This document shows, piece after piece, positions 16,819-25,485 of a stretch of 64,000 nucleotides of DNA (positions are counted from its first letter, which is position 1; each line of letters starts with the position of its first letter). Source of the DNA: JBHOQS01 sp042408875 (GTDB taxonomy: Bacteria; Chloroflexota; UBA11872; JBHOQS01); the NCBI GenBank assembly GCA_042408875.1, contig JBHOQS010000027.1:372001-436000 (forward strand), written 5' to 3'. The notes beneath the pieces are model-generated. The model ran no database searches. It worked only from the letters and a program-made list of their open reading frames with translations, and was not told the origin of the DNA. The position numbers and the translations under genes were made by a program.

Positions 16819-17290
16819 ACAGCGGGCACGGCTACGGTCACCGTGGAAGCACGGGCCCGTGCACCGGCGAGTGTATGGCGCAGGCCAATACATCCATCAG
16901 GGTACCGCATCGGCGCGGTGAGGGGAAGAATGCGTGGAGACCGGGGGACCCCTCCCCTAGCTCCTCCCCTGCAAGGAGGGGGGCTCAGGGATGAGGGAGG
17001 CGGCGCGAGGGCGAAGGGAGTGGGCGGGCAGGGGGCGAGGAGCCTGGCGGTGGCTGCCTGCAAGCGAGAGGGGTAGCCGGGGAATGGGAGGACGGGGGGC
17101 GCGATCCACCCGGCTAGAGGCGCGGAGGGAGGAGGGACTACGCCCGGCGCAGGAAAACGGCGAAGGTAGTGTAGAATGCGCCTGCGGAGGGTGCCAGAGG
17201 ATCGAGGGGGGTGCCTGGAGGTGCTCTGCAGTACGGCAAGGGTTACGTGACGACGTGGACGGACGGGGGCAGCGAGCGGGAGCAGAGCGC
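16794..17290. other. Divergent intergenic region
   Basis: About 500 bases between the minus-strand GT2 gene and the plus-strand membrane protein. It holds the end of the 15-bp repeat and a GC-rich hairpin near 16955-16990. An open frame continues upstream of 17291 to 16991 but its protein is arginine/glycine-rich noise. Confidence 0.5.
16955..16990. repeat. GC-rich imperfect hairpin
   Basis: CCCTAGCTCCTCC and GGAGG...GGCTCAGGG can pair around CCCTGCAA. It resembles the oligo-C/oligo-G inverted repeats scattered between genes here (see 31531 and 41957), but the match is loose. Confidence 0.4.
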
Positions 17291-18964
17291 GTGGTGAAGA
17301 TGGCAGGCCAGATGGTGGGAGGGCCGCTGGCCTTCTACTTCGGCGCGTTCTGCATCCTGACGTGGCCGCTGATCACGAAGTTCTCGACGCATTACTTCGC
17401 CGACACGGGCGACGGCTTGCAGAATGTCTGGAACCTGTGGTGGGTGAACAAGGCGGTCACCGAGCTGGGGAAGCTGCCCTGGCATACCGAGTACCTGCAC
17501 TATCCGTTTGGAATATCGCTTGTCGGGCATACGCTGAACCCGTTCAACGGCTTTGTGGCGATCCCCTTGCTGCGAGCGCTCAGCCTGGTGCAGGCGCACA
17601 ATGTCATTGTCACCGGCTCGTTCGTGCTGGGGGGATACACCGCCTTCCTGCTGGCGTACCGTCTGAGCAGGGCGTACGTGCCGAGCCTGGCGGCGGGGTA
17701 TATCTTCACCTTCTCGAGCTACCACTTCGCCCATGCCCAGGGCCACCTTCAGCTCGTATCGCTGGAGTGGCTGCCGCTCTTCCTCCTGCTGTGGGACCGG
17801 CTGATCTGCCAGCCGACGATCGCCAGAGCGATCAGCGCCGCGGCAGCGCTGTTCCTCGTCCTGCTGTGTGATTACTACTATTTCCTGTACGCCCTCGTGG
17901 CCGGCTACATGTTCGTGCGCCGGCAGGCCTATGCGCTGAAGGATAATCTGTACCCGTTCAAGAAGCCGTACCTGGTCCCGCTGCGCGCCTTCGTCGGGGC
18001 GGCGGCGCTGCTGTGCGGCCCGCTGGTGGGCGCGCTGACGCTTGGCGGCCTAGGCGATCCCTGGCTGGGGGCGCATGCGTCGGAGGAGTTCTCGCTGGAC
18101 CTGCTGGGGCTGTTCGTCTACGGGGGGCACTGGCGTTTCGCCTGGCTGACGGAGTGGTTCTGGGGGCGGCTCCCTGGCAACATCCATGAGAGCAGCGTGC
18201 ATCTGGGGCTCTCGGTGCTAGCGCTGCTCGGCTACGTCTGGCTCAAGCGGAAGGAGCCAGCAGCGCGGGGCATTGGCCTGTGGTACCATTTCTTCTTGCT
18301 GTTCACGATCCTGAGCCTCGGCCCGGCCCTCCAGGTGTGGGGACAGCGTGTGCCGTTCACCAGCCTGCCGTACGGATGGCTCGAGATCGCCCTGCCGCCG
18401 CTGCGCGTGTCGGGCATGCCGGTCAGGATGGTCGTGATGGTTACCCTGAGCGCGGCAGTGATCTCGGCGGTAGGCCTGAAGCTACTGCTAGACGGCCCGG
18501 CGCGGGCACGTCTGATTGCCGGTGGACTGCTGCTCCTGCTGGTCATTGAATACCTGCCCAGCCCCATGCCGGCGTCGCAGGTCGCCGTGCCGGCGTGTGT
18601 ACAAGCGCTGCGTGACCTGCCGCCGAGCGGCGGCGTGCTCGACCTGAGCGAGAACCTCTCCCTGCCATTGTACTACCAGACCATCCACCAGAAGCCCATT
18701 GCCTTCGGGTACACGGCGCGCGTGCCGAAGAGCGTGCTGGAGCGAGACCTCGAGCTGGCGCAGACCTTCGGCGCACGGCGGTTCGCCGAGCTACGGGAGC
18801 GGTATGACATCCGCTACATCCTGGCGGAGAAGGCTCCCGTGGAGCTGTACCAGTCGTCGGAGGCGGAGGTGCTGTGCGCCGATGGCCGGCTGACGCTCTA
18901 TGCGCTTACCAGCAGGGCGGCAGCCGAGCGGCTCGCGGCGCCAGCCTATCTACTCGGCGCGTAA
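17291..18964 (+). CDS. Polytopic membrane protein of the polysaccharide region, GT-C-like
   Basis: 557 residues from GTG 17291, chosen because GGAG lies about 8 bases upstream; ATG 17300 is an alternative. About ten TM helices. The first outside loop has FADTGDGLQNVWNLWWVNKA and HYPFGISLVGHTLNPFNGF, a pattern shared by a family of uncharacterised bacterial membrane proteins with a GT-C-like layout. The C-terminal soluble portion ends with YDIRYILAEKAPVELY. Its likely role is in envelope glycan synthesis, inferred from fold and neighbours. It is the only plus-strand gene in the stretch from 13.3 to 30 kb. Confidence 0.75.
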   Translation: MVKMAGQMVGGPLAFYFGAFCILTWPLITKFSTHYFADTGDGLQNVWNLWWVNKAVTELGKLPWHTEYLHYPFGISLVGHTLNPFNGFVAIPLLRALSLVQAHNVIVTGSFVLGGYTAFLLAYRLSRAYVPSLAAGYIFTFSSYHFAHAQGHLQLVSLEWLPLFLLLWDRLICQPTIARAISAAAALFLVLLCDYYYFLYALVAGYMFVRRQAYALKDNLYPFKKPYLVPLRAFVGAAALLCGPLVGALTLGGLGDPWLGAHASEEFSLDLLGLFVYGGHWRFAWLTEWFWGRLPGNIHESSVHLGLSVLALLGYVWLKRKEPAARGIGLWYHFFLLFTILSLGPALQVWGQRVPFTSLPYGWLEIALPPLRVSGMPVRMVVMVTLSAAVISAVGLKLLLDGPARARLIAGGLLLLLVIEYLPSPMPASQVAVPACVQALRDLPPSGGVLDLSENLSLPLYYQTIHQKPIAFGYTARVPKSVLERDLELAQTFGARRFAELRERYDIRYILAEKAPVELYQSSEAEVLCADGRLTLYALTSRAAAERLAAPAYLLGA

Positions 18965-18991
18965 ACCGGGTAGTCCAGCTGAATAGCACCA

Positions 18992-20101
18992 CTACGGGCA
19001 TTGCTCGTCGGGAGGTGCAGCGCTTGGCCGCCCGTGATCGAGGTCGCACTTGGCTGCCCCTTGCCCGGCGTAAAGACGGGACTTAACCAGCCGATCAACA
19101 AGACGAGCCCCCGCGGCCGTGCGTTGCGACAGAAACAGAGCAGGCAAGAGGGGGAGGCACCGCTTGCTCAGCAGCAGCTGTGGATGCAGGCGCAGCGCTT
19201 GGACCAACGCCCGCCGCAGCGAGGCGGGATCCAGCGCACCTCGGTGAGTATAGGCCAGGGCGAGATAGCCGTGTCCTAGAATGTCGGCGCGCCGGCTGGC
19301 GAGCTCTGGATGAGCCGCCAGCACCCGCTCGCGCACGGAGAGCCATTCCATGGCCATGCGCGGGGACTGGGTCATCGTCTTGGACGAGCCGTGGTAGCGC
19401 ATGATGGAGAGCACGGCAGGCAGGTAGGCAAACGTGTGGCCGGCCAGACTGAGGCGGATCCACAGGTCGAAGTCCATGGCATAGCGCAGGCTCTGATCGA
19501 GCAAGCCGACCGACTGGATGGCCCTGCGGCGAACGAAGGCTGAGGGCTGGGGGATCACACTCCAGCGTAGCAGATCCAGCGAGCCGACGCGGCCCGGGCG
19601 GATGCGGCCGATGATGCCCCAGGGCTCCTCGAACTCGAAGGCATCGCCGTAGAGCACATCTGCGGACGGGCACTCCTGCCAGCGGCGGGCCACACAGGCC
19701 AGCGCGCCCGGCATATACACATCGTCCGAGTTGAGCCAGGCCAGCACCTCGCCGGTGGCGCGGGCCCAGCCCTTGTTGATAGCATCGGCCTGGCCGGCGT
19801 CGGGCTCGCTGCACCACCAGGCCAGCCAGGGCTCGTATTTGCGGATGATCTCCCCGCTGCCGTCGGTGGAGCCGCCGTCGCAGATGATGTACTCCAGATC
19901 GGGGTAGCCCTGGAGCAGCACCGAGCGGATGGTCTCCTCCAAGAAGGGCGCCTGGTTGTACGACGGTGTGATGATGCTCACCCGCGGCCAGGGGCGGCCG
20001 TCGGGCAGCGTGGCAGGCAGGGACGGGCTCTCCTCTGTCCACGGCCAGCCGGTCTTGCCGGGCGGAGGCGGCGGGAGTTCAGCCCGCGTCGGGCAGCGCA
20101 T
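18992..20101 (-). CDS. GT2-family glycosyltransferase
   Basis: 369 residues from ATG 20101, with GAGG 9 bases upstream; an in-frame GTG at 20122 would add 7 residues. The GT-A domain begins at RVSIITPSYNQAPFLEETIR, with IICDGGSTDGSGEIIRKY, a SEPDAGQADAINKGWARATG stretch and the metal/nucleotide motif LNSDDVYMPGAL. FDLWIRLSLAG and MRYHGSSKT follow. It is a typical cytoplasmic glycosyltransferase of the polysaccharide cluster. It begins 18 bases after the toxin gene and may be co-transcribed with it. Confidence 0.93.
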   Translation of the reverse strand: MRCPTRAELPPPPPGKTGWPWTEESPSLPATLPDGRPWPRVSIITPSYNQAPFLEETIRSVLLQGYPDLEYIICDGGSTDGSGEIIRKYEPWLAWWCSEPDAGQADAINKGWARATGEVLAWLNSDDVYMPGALACVARRWQECPSADVLYGDAFEFEEPWGIIGRIRPGRVGSLDLLRWSVIPQPSAFVRRRAIQSVGLLDQSLRYAMDFDLWIRLSLAGHTFAYLPAVLSIMRYHGSSKTMTQSPRMAMEWLSVRERVLAAHPELASRRADILGHGYLALAYTHRGALDPASLRRALVQALRLHPQLLLSKRCLPLLPALFLSQRTAAGARLVDRLVKSRLYAGQGAAKCDLDHGRPSAAPPDEQCP

Positions 20102-20118
20102 GAGTACATATTCCTCGA

Positions 20119-20493
20119 TCACGTAATCGGTAGCCGACGGATACGTACTGCCTGGTCATCGACAGTCACAGCACAGCCCTCTTGCAGACGCTCCTCGATC
20201 GCCGGCAGGATGCTCAGCAATCGGCGCGTGATCGTGTCCGGGTCTGACGAAGACAGCCGCAGCGTGATCACACTGGGGCTGCGATACCCACGCACTGCCA
20301 GCAGGGTGGAGAAATCCAGATCCTGCGTTACCAGGACCCTGCCGGTGTGTCGGGCAAATGCTAGGACTGCGTGATCTGATACATTGGCAGGCATGAACTT
20401 CGAGACCCGTACAATGTCCCAGCCGTGTTGCTGTAAGCTGCTCACTGTCGCAGGCGAGATGCTCATGTCGGCCAACAGACGGGCAGCAGGCAC
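20119..20493 (-). CDS. DUF5615 PIN-like toxin
   Basis: 124-residue PIN-like (Mut7-C/DUF5615) protein, the probable RNase toxin of a type II toxin-antitoxin pair. It reads ARLLADMSISPATVSSLQQ at the start, then GWDIVRVSKFMPANVSDHAV and RVLVTQDLDFSTLLAVRG. The acidic residues of LADM, SDHA and TQDLDF match the metal-binding positions of the family. GTG 20493 follows the antitoxin stop after 9 bases, with AAGGGAT upstream. It pairs with the DUF433 gene just before it. Toxicity is inferred from the family. Confidence 0.87.
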   Translation of the reverse strand: MPAARLLADMSISPATVSSLQQHGWDIVRVSKFMPANVSDHAVLAFARHTGRVLVTQDLDFSTLLAVRGYRSPSVITLRLSSSDPDTITRRLLSILPAIEERLQEGCAVTVDDQAVRIRRLPIT

Positions 20494-20502
20494 CGCGATC
20501 CC

Positions 20503-20733
20503 TTAGGCGCTCTGCACCATAGCGATTTGATCGGAGACGACCCACGCCGCATAGCGCATCGCCTGCTGTACGTCCTCCTCTGTAAGCTCTGGGTAGGCTT
20601 CCAGCACATCTCGTACGGTCTTACCTGCAGCAAGCATCTTCAGGATCACGCTCACAGTAATACGTGTACCACGGATGGTGGGCTGCCCCAGGCATATGTG
20701 CGGATTGACGGTGATACGGTCCAGCCTGGCCAT
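20503..20733 (-). CDS. DUF433 antitoxin
   Basis: 76 residues from ATG 20733, which has GAGG 6 bases upstream. It contains the DUF433 core: ITVNPHICLGQPTIRGTRIT, then VSVILKMLAAGKTVRDVLE and YPELTEEDVQQAMRYA. This is a small helix-turn-helix antitoxin usually encoded directly before a DUF5615 toxin, as it is here, and likely represses its own operon. The upstream leader holds repeats of GAACTATATGAC-like sequence (20757-20790). Confidence 0.88.
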   Translation of the reverse strand: MARLDRITVNPHICLGQPTIRGTRITVSVILKMLAAGKTVRDVLEAYPELTEEDVQQAMRYAAWVVSDQIAMVQSA

Positions 20734-20756
20734 TTGGTGCCTCATTTGAGTGCCAC

Positions 20757-20790
20757 ATATAGTTCTAGTTCGTCATATAGTTCGTAGCTA
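20757..20790 (-). repeat. AT-rich repeated leader upstream of the DUF433 gene
   Basis: On the minus strand ACGAACTATATG, ACGAACTAG and AACTATATG follow one another 24-57 bases before the antitoxin ATG. The repeated element could be an operator for the autoregulating antitoxin, or slippage-derived. Confidence 0.5.
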
Positions 20791-20957
20791 TAGGCCACAT
20801 CTTACGTTTATACAAAGTACGTCTGCACGACTCTACACCACAGGTATTGTCCCGGCCTGCAGGTCAGCCATGCTTCATCCCCAGGTGCTCCCTTCAGGCT
20901 GGAGGCAGTTCCTGAGCGACGGCAATACGGCCCACCGGGGCCACGCTGCCGGTGCGG

Positions 20958-22292
20958 TTAAAAGACACTGGGCACCGGCGCAGTAGTTCTGTGCGACATC
21001 GACTCAGCGATCAGCGCGCGGTCCTCCTCAGTGAGGGGGCGCCCGGCGATGCGACGGTAATGTGCCCGAAAGATGCGCGCGGTCCGCTCCCAGGAGAGCC
21101 GGGCGGCGCGCGCCCGCCCACGCTCGACCAGGGCCCTGCACAGGTTCTCATCGGTCCAGAGCCGGCAGATAGCAGCGGCGATCTCGGTTAGATTATCAGG
21201 GTTGAACAGCAACGCCGCATCGCCGGCGACTTCTGGTAGCGACGTCACGTTCGAGCAGGCTACCGGCACGCCGGCGAAGAACGCCTCGGTCACAGGCAGG
21301 CCCCAGCCCTCGAATTTGCTGGGGAAGACCACCGCGCGGCAGAGCCGGTACAGGCATTGTACCTCCAGCGGGCTGACAAATCCCAGGAAGCGCACCTGGC
21401 TAGCGAGCCCCAGTTTATGCATATGCCGCTTGATGGTAGGGAAAAACTCGTTGAGCCGGCCAGAGCACACCAGCGGCACGATTAGGCCGTGGCGATCGCG
21501 CAGGTATGCGATCGCCTCCAGGAGCGCCAGGTGGTTCTTGTGCGGCCAGGTTTGCGCCGGATAATAGATGAATTTTGAAGGAAGGACAAACCTTTGGCGA
21601 GCTTCGGCCACGTCATTGTGCGATGGAGCGGGGTAAATCTGAACTGGTGGGGCGAGAGGAACAACGCGTACGAGATCATCGCCGAGATCGTATTTGCCCA
21701 TGATGTCGTTTTTTATCCATTGGGTGGCAACGGCAACCATTCGAGCATGGCGGCAGAATGTACGATATCTTCGCTCTCTTGTTCTGTATTCGTATCTGCT
21801 AAAATATTGTGGAAGGTGCAAATGCTGAAGGTCCCATGGATGATAAATGCTCGGTATTTCGGTAAGAAACGCATCTTGCGACGTGAAATGCATCACGTCT
21901 ATGCCGGCGCGCTCGATCGTGCCATCTGATACGGGAATGCGTACCGGCCAGAAGGGTAACGATCTCAGGAGTGCCGCGGCACGGCGTACCGGTGGGAAAG
22001 CAGAGCGGATGCGTTGCTTTAGGGAGGCGCGGGCATCGCGCCTGCACAGCAGGAGGCGGCACGGCCCGCCAAGATACGGCTCCAGCCAGTCTGTAGCGCC
22101 CTCATAGGCGAGGAAGAAATACTCCTCCCTACCATCCGATAGCCGCGACAGCCCGCTGGCCAGGCCGATGATCACCTGCTCGACGCCACCTGACTCGCCA
22201 CTGGTAATGCGCGCATCGACACAAATGCGGGGCGGCCTTGCAACGTCGTGTGTCCTCTCCTGTCTAGGAGATAACATGTACTGTTCTAGCAT
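20958..22292 (-). CDS. GT4-family glycosyltransferase
   Basis: 444 residues from ATG 22292, whose ATG overlaps the TAG of the methyltransferase gene (ATGCTAG), suggesting translational coupling; the frame is open to 22346. The N-terminal domain starts RICVDARITSGESGGVEQV. The donor domain carries FIYYPAQTWPHKNHLALLEA, VRFLGFVSPLEVQCLYRLCR and FPSKFEGWGLPVTEAFFAGV, followed by PVACSNVTSLPEVAGDAAL: the glycogen-phosphorylase-like GT4 signature. It is a cytoplasmic enzyme of the polysaccharide cluster. Sugar specificity is unknown. Confidence 0.93.
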   Translation of the reverse strand: MLEQYMLSPRQERTHDVARPPRICVDARITSGESGGVEQVIIGLASGLSRLSDGREEYFFLAYEGATDWLEPYLGGPCRLLLCRRDARASLKQRIRSAFPPVRRAAALLRSLPFWPVRIPVSDGTIERAGIDVMHFTSQDAFLTEIPSIYHPWDLQHLHLPQYFSRYEYRTRERRYRTFCRHARMVAVATQWIKNDIMGKYDLGDDLVRVVPLAPPVQIYPAPSHNDVAEARQRFVLPSKFIYYPAQTWPHKNHLALLEAIAYLRDRHGLIVPLVCSGRLNEFFPTIKRHMHKLGLASQVRFLGFVSPLEVQCLYRLCRAVVFPSKFEGWGLPVTEAFFAGVPVACSNVTSLPEVAGDAALLFNPDNLTEIAAAICRLWTDENLCRALVERGRARAARLSWERTARIFRAHYRRIAGRPLTEEDRALIAESMSHRTTAPVPSVF

Positions 22293-23119
22293 GGCTTGGA
22301 AGCGAGGAAGGAGTACATACGGCCTGGTGTAGGGCGTTTCAGCCATGCCCAGACGGCTGCCTCGATCATCGGCACAGCCGCTAGGAGTCTACCTGGCGGC
22401 CCGAATTTCTGCGCAAGCTTCATACGAGCAAAGCGGCGCAGTTCATCATCAGACCTGACAGCAGGAAAAGCATTGATTATACTATCCCAGGGGCCGATTA
22501 CCTTCTCCAGGCGCAGCCCGGCGGCCTCGATAGCAGAGATATAGGAACTAAGTGGAAAGGCATACTCTCCTCCGGCCAGGCGGTGTACAGGGTGGCTAGC
22601 CAGAAACGCCTCGAGCTGCCGCGCGTTGTCAGCGACATGCTCTCGGCAGGCCAGGAAGACGCCTCCAGGCTGCAATACTCGTGCACACTCGCGCAAGACC
22701 TGTGAGAGGTCCCGGGTATGGTGGAGCACCTGTCGAGCATAGATGATATCGACACTGCTGTTTGCCAGGGGAATTGCCTCACCCACTGCGGCGGCTACGT
22801 ATAGAGGAAGGCCGCCGGCGATGCGGCGGATGACCGCGCATCCAACAGTGTCGCTGAGGTCAGGTTCGAGTGCAAATACACGTCGGGCCCCGACGCGGGC
22901 AAAGGCAAAAGATGCGATGCCTGTCCCGGCTCCGAGATCGAGGACGACTGCGCCCTGAACTCGCCCTCCGAGGAGTCTGTACACCTCCGCGAACTCTGCG
23001 GAGGCCGCAAAGCGTTCGGCACATGCCAGCGCGTCGCGATCGAGATACGAATCGTGTATAAGCTGGGCAAACTCCGGATCGGCGCGGAGACGTTCAATCG
23101 CTTCGTGTATGCTAATCAT
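22286..23119 (-). CDS. Class I SAM-dependent methyltransferase
   Basis: 277 residues. The Rossmann methyltransferase core shows motif I VVLDLGAGTGIASFAFA, the acidic residue after beta-2 (VFALEPDLS), then VGEAIPLANSSVDIIYARQV with LHHTRDLSQVLRECARVLQP and GGVF. It resembles methyltransferase type 11 enzymes that modify sugars or lipids in surface-glycan clusters. I use ATG 23119; in-frame GTG 23140 and TTG 23161 are possible. The last codons overlap the start of the GT4 gene. Substrate is unknown. Confidence 0.88.
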   Translation of the reverse strand: MISIHEAIERLRADPEFAQLIHDSYLDRDALACAERFAASAEFAEVYRLLGGRVQGAVVLDLGAGTGIASFAFARVGARRVFALEPDLSDTVGCAVIRRIAGGLPLYVAAAVGEAIPLANSSVDIIYARQVLHHTRDLSQVLRECARVLQPGGVFLACREHVADNARQLEAFLASHPVHRLAGGEYAFPLSSYISAIEAAGLRLEKVIGPWDSIINAFPAVRSDDELRRFARMKLAQKFGPPGRLLAAVPMIEAAVWAWLKRPTPGRMYSFLASKPC

Positions 23120-23154
23120 AGTTTGCTTTCCCGGCGCCACATATCTGCCCTTCC

Positions 23155-23421
23155 TCAGCAATCTTTGATCGATCGCACAAATGCACGTACTGAAGCGATG
23201 AACATTCTAGGACGGAGCGTAGAGTACGGAGAAATCATGGCAGCCCAGCGTATACGTAACTTACGTGAGAAATGTTCACTACTACACGACAGACTTACAT
23301 CCGACTCGATGGCCTCGATCATCTGTCCTGCAAAACGATCCCAGTTAAGGTGCCTATCGAGCGTCTCCCAGTTGACCTGTTGCATTTCCTTGAGGCCCTC
23401 ATCGGATAGGTGCTGAGGCAC
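23155..23421 (-). pseudogene. Possible C-terminal remnant of a glycosyltransferase
   Basis: An 88-codon frame whose first 40 residues (DEGLKEMQQVNWETLDRHLN then WDRFAGQMIEAIES) look like the C-terminal helix of a GT4 glycosyltransferase. The rest has no recognisable pattern. Its GTG start lies inside one arm of a perfect palindrome right after the flippase stop, so the 5' part of a gene has probably been lost. It might instead be a short hypothetical protein. Confidence 0.45.
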
Positions 23422-23440
23422 TTCGGAAGTGCCTCAGCAC
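23410..23440. repeat. Perfect 31-bp palindrome at the flippase stop codon
   Basis: 15-bp arms (GTGCTGAGGCACTTC and its reverse complement) around a single G. It covers the flippase TGA (23434-23436). No U-tract follows on the minus strand, so it is not a standard terminator, though the RNA would fold stably. Confidence 0.8.
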
Positions 23441-24921
23441 AAATTTATCTTACTGCGATTGATTTCTGCCAACAGCTTGTGAGTATAAATAGAGCTTGGA
23501 ATAAGAGCGCACGAAATATGTGCAATAATCGTGCTCCAAATAAGCCCAGGAATTCCAAGCATATATGTCATTAAAATCTTCAGAGATATGGCTACTGAAG
23601 TTAGAAGTAACGCACATAATACTTGAAAACGAATGATGCTAGCTCCATTGAGAAACATTGCTATTGGGCCAGCAACAGAGAATATTATATTCCATATGCC
23701 AAGCCCAAGGAGAAGCGAAAAGGATGGAGTAATGCTCGAGTCGATCCAGAGATGCACTAGCGGAACGCCGAATGCAACTAGAACTGTAGAGAGAGGGGCA
23801 GAAATAAGCAGAGAACTGCGGAGTGACCGAAGAAGTGTTTTTTTAGCCCAATTGAAATCTCCTCGAGCAAGCGACTCTCTATACGCAGGCCACAACGGAG
23901 TGAGGACCATGCCGAGAAGCATCGGGACTATGCTGAACATACGCGCGGGCACTGCATATTGGGTGACTGCCTCAGGTCCGAGCACCTGAGCAGCAACAAT
24001 ATTGTCGGATGCATACGCGACAGCAACTGTGACCTGAAGTATAAAGAATAGCGCGCTAAGCCGGAGTAATCGCGTTGCTGTAGGAGCAGTTACCTGAGTG
24101 AGGCACGGCTGGAGCCACGGACGTTGGATCCCGAACAGCACAATGCCATTCGCCAATGAGGCGAGTATCGGGCCTCCCGCCATCGCCAGCACGAGCCAGG
24201 GCAGGCCTAAATGGAGGTAGATCGCAAGCAGGACGCCACTTAGCCCAAGAAGGTTCCCCAATGCTGCCCACAGACTGTTGACGAAGCCGGCTTGGTAGGC
24301 CATCCGTAGCCGATCGATAACACCAAGTGGAATGTTCATGGCAAGGCAAGTCATGAACACAGCCATAGCCGGAGCTGCTTCTCGCACAGCTGACTCCGAG
24401 GTCACGTTGAACACGCGTGGCCACGGCACGAATGGAAAAGCTATGACAAATCCTACTTGAAGGAGAATAGCAATAACTACTAACATAAAGAATGCGCTAG
24501 AAACATACCTGCGAGCAGCATCACGGTCGTTCTTGCCATCTGCTTCGGCGACTGCGTTCAGCAAGCCATTGCCTACACCTAGGTCAGCGAAGCCGAGCAT
24601 GGCGATGATCGAACTCATCGTCATCCACATGCCATAGCGTTCATAGCCCAGATAGCTGACTGTGAGCGGCACCGAAACTAATGTTGTTACGACCGCAATA
24701 CTTTTTGCTCCTGCAGAGGCAAGCGCTGAGAGAACTATGCGCCGGTACCGCTCCTGCGAGCGTCCTTGCTCGGTCGAAGTGTCAAAGGGTGTTAGACGCA
24801 GGAGAGACCACAAGCTAGTGGCGCGCTGCCAGGTATCCCATGCGGAGAAGACCTTTGGGGACGCGGCTTCAGGCATCACAGTCGGCACTGATGCTCCGGC
24901 ACATCGGATCTTATGTCTCAT
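23434..24921 (-). CDS. Wzx-like polysaccharide flippase (MATE/PST superfamily)
   Basis: 495 residues with 12-14 TM helices, starting with a soluble tail and then IVLSALASAGAKSIAVVTTL and SVPLTVSYLGYERYGMWMTM, the usual opening of polysaccharide transporters. It would flip lipid-linked repeat units to the outer face of the membrane. ATG 24921 overlaps the stop of the decayed epimerase frame as ATGA. By eye, the distal part of this gene (23434-24000) is clearly more AT-rich than its neighbours, with codons such as ATA and AAT, which suggests acquisition from elsewhere. It is the only flippase in the window. Confidence 0.9.
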   Translation of the reverse strand: MRHKIRCAGASVPTVMPEAASPKVFSAWDTWQRATSLWSLLRLTPFDTSTEQGRSQERYRRIVLSALASAGAKSIAVVTTLVSVPLTVSYLGYERYGMWMTMSSIIAMLGFADLGVGNGLLNAVAEADGKNDRDAARRYVSSAFFMLVVIAILLQVGFVIAFPFVPWPRVFNVTSESAVREAAPAMAVFMTCLAMNIPLGVIDRLRMAYQAGFVNSLWAALGNLLGLSGVLLAIYLHLGLPWLVLAMAGGPILASLANGIVLFGIQRPWLQPCLTQVTAPTATRLLRLSALFFILQVTVAVAYASDNIVAAQVLGPEAVTQYAVPARMFSIVPMLLGMVLTPLWPAYRESLARGDFNWAKKTLLRSLRSSLLISAPLSTVLVAFGVPLVHLWIDSSITPSFSLLLGLGIWNIIFSVAGPIAMFLNGASIIRFQVLCALLLTSVAISLKILMTYMLGIPGLIWSTIIAHISCALIPSSIYTHKLLAEINRSKINLC

Positions 24922-25438
24922 GTGCCGCCAGCCACTAATCTACTGAAGTAGTCACGCCTTGCATTGAGTGCGTCCGCTAGTAACTTATGGATTCCCTGAG
25001 TTAAGGTGACATAGGCATGGAAGCCGAGTTGCTGGGCAGCTAGTTTTGTGCTGGCCACGCTATGCAGGATGTCGCCGCGGCGTGGCGGGCGGCCTCCAGC
25101 ACATTCAGCGTGCCGACGACGTTCACCCGGGCATCCGCACACGGGGCATCCACCGAACGGGCCGGGAACACGTGCGCGGCCAGGTGGAACACAGCCTCCA
25201 CACCTTCGAACAGCGGGTCGAGTGGGTCCAGGATACTCTGGATCGCCAGTTCGACCAGCGGCGTGCCGTCCGGCCGGCGCGCGGCCAGCGCACCGGCCAG
25301 GTTGCCCAGATCGCCGCCGGACAGGTCATCCACAACCCGCACCCGCAGCGTCTCCGGCGCGCGGCCGGCCTGCCACAGCGCCAGCAGGGCATCTACCAGA
25401 TGCGAGCCGATGAAGCCGGCTCCGCTGGTGACCAGCAC
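24918..25438 (-). pseudogene. NAD-dependent epimerase remnant with central deletion and frameshift
   Basis: The first part matches the N-terminal Rossmann half of UDP-glucose-4-epimerase-like enzymes: VLVTSGAGFIGSHLVDALLA, FEGVEAVFHLAAHVF, and ARVNVVGTLNVLEAARHA. The frame then runs into a stop (SCIAWPAQN). A second frame starting at about 25075 reads RRGDILHSVASTKLAAQQLG, then FHAYVTLTQGIHKLLADAL, which is the C-terminal end of the same family. About 150 residues of the middle, including the catalytic YxxxK, are absent. The first Gly of GxxGxxG is Ser. Its final TGA overlaps the flippase ATG. Confidence 0.8.
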
Positions 25439-25485
25439 CGACGCATACGGCAGGACAGCGTCGTGGCCCTCAGCGTACGCTATTC

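Noticed and set aside
16991..17290. N-terminal extension of the membrane protein at 17291
   Set aside because: The 100 extra residues are Arg/Gly-rich and non-hydrophobic; a start with a ribosome-binding site lies at 17291.
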